Positions 6,910 through 9,904 of a DNA stretch of 9,904 bases are shown here, piece after piece. Location of the stretch: positions 1 to 9,904 of the forward strand of contig JAFVXP010000057.1 in assembly GCA_017501055.1 (NCBI GenBank). The letters run 5' to 3'. Every line of letters begins with the position of its first letter. Within the stretch, counting starts at the first letter, position 1. The notes under the pieces were generated by a model, which was not told the origin of the DNA, made no database searches, and worked only from the letters and a program-made list of their open reading frames with translations. Both the position numbers and the translations under genes were made by a program. This DNA is from Clostridia bacterium. Its GTDB lineage: Bacteria; Bacillota; Clostridia; Oscillospirales; CAG-382.

Positions 6910-9107
6910 AAAACGTCCAAAAGAAGCTTTAATGCCGTATGGCGGACGGGGATTCTGTTATTGCCGACCATTGTAGCTATCGAACGGGAATTACCCACGA
7001 TAACCACCATATCCTTTGCTCTCGTGACCGCCGTATAAAGCAGATTTCTCGTCATCAAGGGGAACGGTGCATCGAAAGCGGGAATAACAACGATTCTATA
7101 TTCACTGCCCTGACTTTTATGTGCCGTTACGGCATAGGCGTGCTCAAGCTCGTCTAACTGAGAAAAGTCATATTCTGTAATCCTTCCCTCAAAATCAATG
7201 GTCATTATCTCGGATTCGTTATCGATATCGGTAATTCTGCCGATATCGCCGTTAAATATACCGCTTCCGTCCTCACTGCCTCTTGTCCACAAAAGGTCGT
7301 AATCGTTCTTTATCTGCATAACCTTATCACCCTCACGGAAAACGACAGAGCCGTATTTTCGCTCGGCTTTTTTGGGTGATTTGGGGTTTAATTTATCCTG
7401 AAAAGCAAGATTCAGCTCGTAAGTACCCAAAGAGCCCTTTCGGGTGCAGGATATAACCTGAATCTCCTCCAACGGGTCGGCTTCATATCTCTTGGGCAGA
7501 CGTTCCGAAACAAAGGAAAGTATCAGCTCCTTTACGTCATCACTCTTGCTTTTTTCAACAAAGAAGAAATCGCTGTCCCTTGAATTAAGCCTCGGCATCT
7601 CGCCACGGTTTATTGCGTGGGCGTTCATAACTATCAGGCTTTCCTCTGCCTGACGGAAGATTCGGTTCAGTTTGACCACGTTGAACCGTTCGGAAATTAT
7701 AATATCGTTAAGGCAGTTTCCCGGTCCAACGGGAGGAAGCTGGTCGGGGTCGCCGATAAGAATCAGATAGCTTCCCATTTTCACTGCTTTAAGCAGTGCG
7801 CACATAAGGTTTGTATCGACCATCGACATTTCGTCGATGATGATGACCTTTTTGTTTATAGGATTTTCCTCATCACGTGAGAAATGATGTCCCCCGTTTT
7901 CTCCGATGCTTGCTTCCAAAAGACGGTGTATCGTCTTTGCTTCCTTGCCCGAGGATTCAAACATTCTCTTTGCCGCACGGCCCGTTGGTGCAGCAAGCAC
8001 GCAGGAGAATTTGAGTATATCGCAGATATCAAGTATAGCCTTGATTATTGTGGTCTTACCTGTACCGGGACCGCCGGTTATAACGGTAACACCGCCGGTG
8101 AGGGCATATTTTATCGCTTCACGCTGTTCATCGGCATAGCTTATTTTATATTTTTCTTCAAGCTCGTTTATCTGCTCGTCAAGCCCTTCAAGCACGAAGG
8201 GAAATTTGAATTCGGACAACGCATGGAGCTTTGCGGCAATATAGACCTCTGCCGAATACAGCTCGGATAACGCAAAAGCGTCTTCTTCGCCGACGGAAAA
8301 CTTTTTCAGTCTTTCGTTTGCCGTCAAGCGTTCCGCCGCCGTGATAACGTCGGCTTCCGAAACACCAAGTATTCTCGATGCATTCTCGACAAGCTCGTTC
8401 TCGGGCAGATAACAATGTCCGCCGTTCATCGAGGCGGAATTGAGTATATGGATTATGCCTGCCTCCGTACGCTCGGGGCAATCCTTCGAAAAGCCAAGCG
8501 ACATTGCAACCTTGTCTGCCTTGTCAAATCCGATCCCCTGAATATCGTCACAAAGACGGTAGGGAGTGACCTTTATAATATCGATAGCCGCAGAGCCGTA
8601 TTTTTTGAATATCTTAACCGAAAGCGCAGGGCCGAAAAATTCGTTGCAAAACATCATAACGTTTCGCATACCGAACTGCTCAACATAGCTGTTATGTATC
8701 GAATCCGCACGTTTCGGGGATATTCCCCTTATATCGCAAAGCCAGCGGGGGTTATTCTCGATAACGTCGAGAGTGTCCTCGCCGAACTTATCCACAATTC
8801 TGTCCGCAGTAACGGGGCCAATACCCTTTATTGCGCCCGAAGCGAGATATTTTAATATCGCAGATGCCGTTGTCGGAAGCTTTTTTTCAAAATAGTTAAC
8901 ACGGAACTGTCGTCCAAACGTGGCATGAACCTGCCAAACACCCTGAACCTTGACCGTTTCGCCCTCGGCGATATAGGGCATAATTCCGACTATCGTCGTC
9001 GGTTGACCGCCCCAGTTTATCGTACAGACGGTATATCCGTTTTCTTCGTTTGAATATATGATGTCTTCGACAACGCCGTCGATATACACTTCTTCCAAAA
9101 ACGTCAC
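6906..9107 (-). CDS. recD2: ATP-dependent RecD2-type DNA helicase
   Basis: SF1B 5'-3' DNA helicase of the RecD2/YrrC family, which acts without RecBC in repair and replication-fork maintenance. The protein is about 733 residues. The N-terminus has an OB-like segment (VDGV-type start, about 8-75) and tandem helix-hairpin-helix motifs (IKGIGPVTADRI, IRGISPKRAD, IQGIGFDKAD). The core has Walker A GGPGTGKT (345-352), APTGRAAKRM (motif Ia), Walker B VIIIDEMSMVD, motif III LIGDPDQLPPVG, motif IV LNRIFRQ, motif V TAHKSQGSEY and the closing LLYTAVTRAKDMVVIVG. All helicase motifs look intact. The GTG at 9107 is chosen because AAAGGGCGG stands just before it. An in-frame TTG at 9119, overlapping the upstream stop as TTGA, is the alternative and would add four residues. 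The stop overlaps the comF start by 4 bases. Confidence 0.97.
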   Translation of the reverse strand: MTFLEEVYIDGVVEDIIYSNEENGYTVCTINWGGQPTTIVGIMPYIAEGETVKVQGVWQVHATFGRQFRVNYFEKKLPTTASAILKYLASGAIKGIGPVTADRIVDKFGEDTLDVIENNPRWLCDIRGISPKRADSIHNSYVEQFGMRNVMMFCNEFFGPALSVKIFKKYGSAAIDIIKVTPYRLCDDIQGIGFDKADKVAMSLGFSKDCPERTEAGIIHILNSASMNGGHCYLPENELVENASRILGVSEADVITAAERLTANERLKKFSVGEEDAFALSELYSAEVYIAAKLHALSEFKFPFVLEGLDEQINELEEKYKISYADEQREAIKYALTGGVTVITGGPGTGKTTIIKAILDICDILKFSCVLAAPTGRAAKRMFESSGKEAKTIHRLLEASIGENGGHHFSRDEENPINKKVIIIDEMSMVDTNLMCALLKAVKMGSYLILIGDPDQLPPVGPGNCLNDIIISERFNVVKLNRIFRQAEESLIVMNAHAINRGEMPRLNSRDSDFFFVEKSKSDDVKELILSFVSERLPKRYEADPLEEIQVISCTRKGSLGTYELNLAFQDKLNPKSPKKAERKYGSVVFREGDKVMQIKNDYDLLWTRGSEDGSGIFNGDIGRITDIDNESEIMTIDFEGRITEYDFSQLDELEHAYAVTAHKSQGSEYRIVVIPAFDAPFPLMTRNLLYTAVTRAKDMVVIVGNSRSIATMVGNNRIPVRHTALKLLLDVL

Positions 9108-9115
9108 CCGCCCTT

Positions 9116-9364
9116 TCAAATTCTTTTTATAAACGCACGTCTTGTATCGTTATCGCAAATACGCTTTATGATCTCTTCCTTTTCGGCTTCGTTACGGCAT
9201 ATTACCACCATATCGGGCAAACCACCGTTTAAAAGCTCTTCACGGAAGCAAATACAAATATATTCCGCTGTTTTTGCTCTCCTATGCAAAATCAGTTCAA
9301 GCAACATCAATGCAATACCGAGAGATGCCAGCATTGCAACAAATACTGTGCCGAAAATAGACAT
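9116..9364 (-). CDS. Small single-pass membrane protein of unknown function
   Basis: I do not recognise this gene. From the ATG used here it encodes 82 residues. One hydrophobic segment (about 3-26, IFGTVFVAMLASLGIALMLL) is followed by the basic stretch HRRAK and a soluble tail rich in charged residues, including cysteines in YICICF, VICRN and RICDND. That suggests a membrane anchor with a cytosolic tail. GAGGTGG lies 7-13 bases before the ATG. The reading frame stays open to an ATG at 9514, which would give 132 residues and a second hydrophobic stretch (ITAVGIAGSVILCY), but that start has no ribosome site. The upstream codons do look coding-like, so the longer form cannot be excluded. The stop is 8 bp before the recD2 GTG, so this gene appears to head the operon. 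Confidence 0.65.
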   Translation of the reverse strand: MSIFGTVFVAMLASLGIALMLLELILHRRAKTAEYICICFREELLNGGLPDMVVICRNEAEKEEIIKRICDNDTRRAFIKRI

Positions 9365-9370
9365 ACTACA

Positions 9371-9377
9371 CCACCTC
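9371..9377 (-). promoter_or_regulatory. Ribosome binding site of the small membrane protein
   Basis: GAGGTGG on the minus strand, separated by 6 bases from the ATG at 9362-9364. It favours the 82-residue form over the extension to 9514. Confidence 0.55.
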
Positions 9378-9379
9378 AT

Positions 9380-9408
9380 ATTATAGCATAAAATAACCGA
9401 ACCCGCAA
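9380..9408 (-). promoter_or_regulatory. Possible sigma-A promoter for the operon
   Basis: On the minus strand there is a perfect -10 box TATAAT (9380-9385) with an extended TGC just before it. It lies 17 bases from a weak -35 box, TTGCGG (9403-9408). It would drive the small membrane gene and the operon. Against it, a start 6-8 bases after the -10 box would cut into the GAGGTGG site, leaving a very short leader, and the region is also open in the reading frame reaching back to 9514. No better promoter was found up to 9606. Confidence 0.35.
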
Positions 9409-9427
9409 TGCCTACGGCGGTTATTTT
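9390..9427. promoter_or_regulatory. Perfect 10-bp inverted repeat, possible operator
   Basis: AAAATAACCG at 9390-9399 and CGGTTATTTT at 9418-9427 are exact reverse complements separated by 18 bases. One arm lies inside the spacer of the possible promoter and the -35 box lies between the arms, as an operator might. It could also form an RNA hairpin, but the stem is AT-rich. The regulator is unknown. Confidence 0.35.
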
Positions 9428-9606
9428 CGGTATAAATTTCGCTTTTTCTCTTGATATACGGGCGTATTTAATGAGAATTGCGATATTGTCGGCAAAAAGG
9501 ACTTTTCTAACCATCGTGTGTTCGATTCTTTTATGCTACAGTATATGCCTAACTAAATTACAAGTTGTTTTTTGTGGGCGATAAGTTATACACGAAACTT
9601 GTTCAA
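9428..9606. other. Region upstream of the operon with no secure gene
   Basis: Positions 9428-9514 could be coding only as the N-terminal extension of the small membrane protein. From 9515 to 9606 I see no gene, no convincing promoter pair and no RNA gene. TATACT at about 9542-9547 on the minus strand has no properly spaced -35 box. Confidence 0.4.
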
Positions 9607-9750
9607 GGGGTGATATAACGAGGAATCTCACCCAGGAGAACGAAAAAGTTAATTGTCCATAGACAAAAGAAACAACAGAGTGAGATTCTTCACTACAACA
9701 CCCCAAAAACATAAATGTTTTCGGGGACCCCGTTTCCGTTCAGAATGACA
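9607..9750 (-). repeat. Composite modular hairpin repeat, copy F, truncated
   Basis: On the minus strand it begins TGTCATTCTGAACG and has a hairpin at 9701-9726 (CCCCAAAAACAT pairing with ATGTTTTCGGGG, one mismatch-tolerant G-T). The GAATCTCAC inner end, the spacer, and an inner right end GTGAGATTCCTCG running to CACCCC follow. The outer part of the right unit, including GAATGACA, is missing. Together with its flank (9661-9760) it is the reverse complement of 1-100 with 3 mismatches. Its spacer and right part match copy C, and its final 25 bases match copy D. Confidence 0.85.
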
Positions 9751-9782
9751 ATCCGTCTATAAAATAAGGGAAAACTATGATA

Positions 9783-9812
9783 ATGTAGGGACAGGCGTCC
9801 TCGACTGTCCGC
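9783..9812 (+). repeat. GTAGGGACAGG-type hairpin repeat
   Basis: The sequence around 9785-9811 has GGACAG (9789-9794) and CTGTCC (9805-9810) as a 6-bp stem around GCGTCCTCGA. From memory, GTAGGGRCRGGCGTCCTCG-type sequences recur between genes in Clostridia, so this is probably a second repeat family unrelated to the TGTCATTC one. Only one copy is in the window, so repetition cannot be shown here. Confidence 0.45.
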
Positions 9813-9828
9813 AACATAAAATTTTGTT

Positions 9829-9848
9829 GTTTCAAATGTCTGTGAAAC
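9829..9848 (-). terminator. Weak stem-loop at the end of a possible flanking gene
   Basis: GTTTCA and TGAAAC form a 6-bp stem with an 8-base loop, directly at the stop codon of the possible partial gene entering from the right. It is followed on the minus strand by AACAAAATTTT rather than a clean T-run, so the terminator call is weak. Confidence 0.2.
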
Positions 9849-9904
9849 TACAATAGGATTTTATAAACAACATCACCCATAACGTTTTCCATAATTTCAA
9901 CGTA
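9848..9904 (-). CDS. Possible C-terminal end of a gene beyond the right edge
   Basis: One minus-strand frame is open from the window edge for 18 codons, reading YVEIMENVMGDVVYKILL, and stops with TAG. The composition is protein-like (acidic and hydrophobic residues alternating), but the stretch is too short for identification. If real, it is a gene on the same strand as the operon, separated from it by the repeats. Confidence 0.25.
   Translation of the reverse strand, partial: YVEIMENVMGDVVYKILL

Noticed and set aside
9400..9425. Possible tRNA T-arm (GCGGGTTCGG on the minus strand)
   Set aside because: No acceptor stem, anticodon arm or CCA-side pairing could be fitted around it.
9541..9600. 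Promoter from TATACT or TATAAC with nearby TTGTAA or TTGAAC
   Set aside because: The box spacings are about 10-12 bases, too short for a sigma-A promoter.
1..9760. Composite transposon bounded by the inverted repeats
   Set aside because: No transposase, integrase or resolvase gene is present between or beside the repeats, and the contents are housekeeping genes. Only the inversion or segment idea is kept.

Overview
The window looks like a chromosomal segment of a Clostridia-type Firmicute, plausibly an uncultured Oscillospiraceae/Ruminococcaceae relative. The reasons are a low-to-moderate GC content (judged by eye), strong GGAGG-type ribosome sites, a RecD2-type helicase next to a ComF protein, a YqeG-type HAD phosphatase, an NAD-dependent LigA, and many short TGTCATTC...GAATGACA intergenic repeats. 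No plasmid, phage or transposase gene is visible.

Layout, left to right: 1-470 is a non-coding cluster of modular hairpin repeats. From 512 to about 9364 there is one uninterrupted run of eight genes, all on the minus strand, so transcription goes right to left. In transcription order they are: a small membrane protein, recD2 helicase, comF-like phosphoribosyltransferase, YqeG-family HAD phosphatase, an endonuclease IV-like TIM-barrel protein, prmA (ribosomal protein L11 methyltransferase), ligA (NAD-dependent DNA ligase) and an FAD-dependent oxidoreductase. Gaps are 21 bp or less and several genes overlap, which suggests one operon. 9365-9606 holds possible promoter and operator signals and no secure gene. 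9607-9750 is another copy of the left-hand repeat in inverted orientation. 9761-9904 holds a second, unrelated hairpin repeat and perhaps the last codons of another minus-strand gene.

Several genes concern DNA: RecD2 unwinds, LigA seals nicks, ComF is tied to DNA uptake in naturally competent relatives, and the TIM-barrel protein keeps most of the metal-ligand pattern of an AP endonuclease. PrmA (translation), the YqeG-like phosphatase and the FAD enzyme have no obvious link to this, so the run may be a housekeeping operon rather than one pathway.

No convincing new defence or mobile system is visible. The most interesting signals are (1) the modular repeat family, whose ends stay constant while the central hairpin is swapped or changed with pairing preserved, (2) the near-identical inverted copies that bracket the whole operon, and (3) the endonuclease IV-like protein that seems to lack one ligand of the third zinc site.
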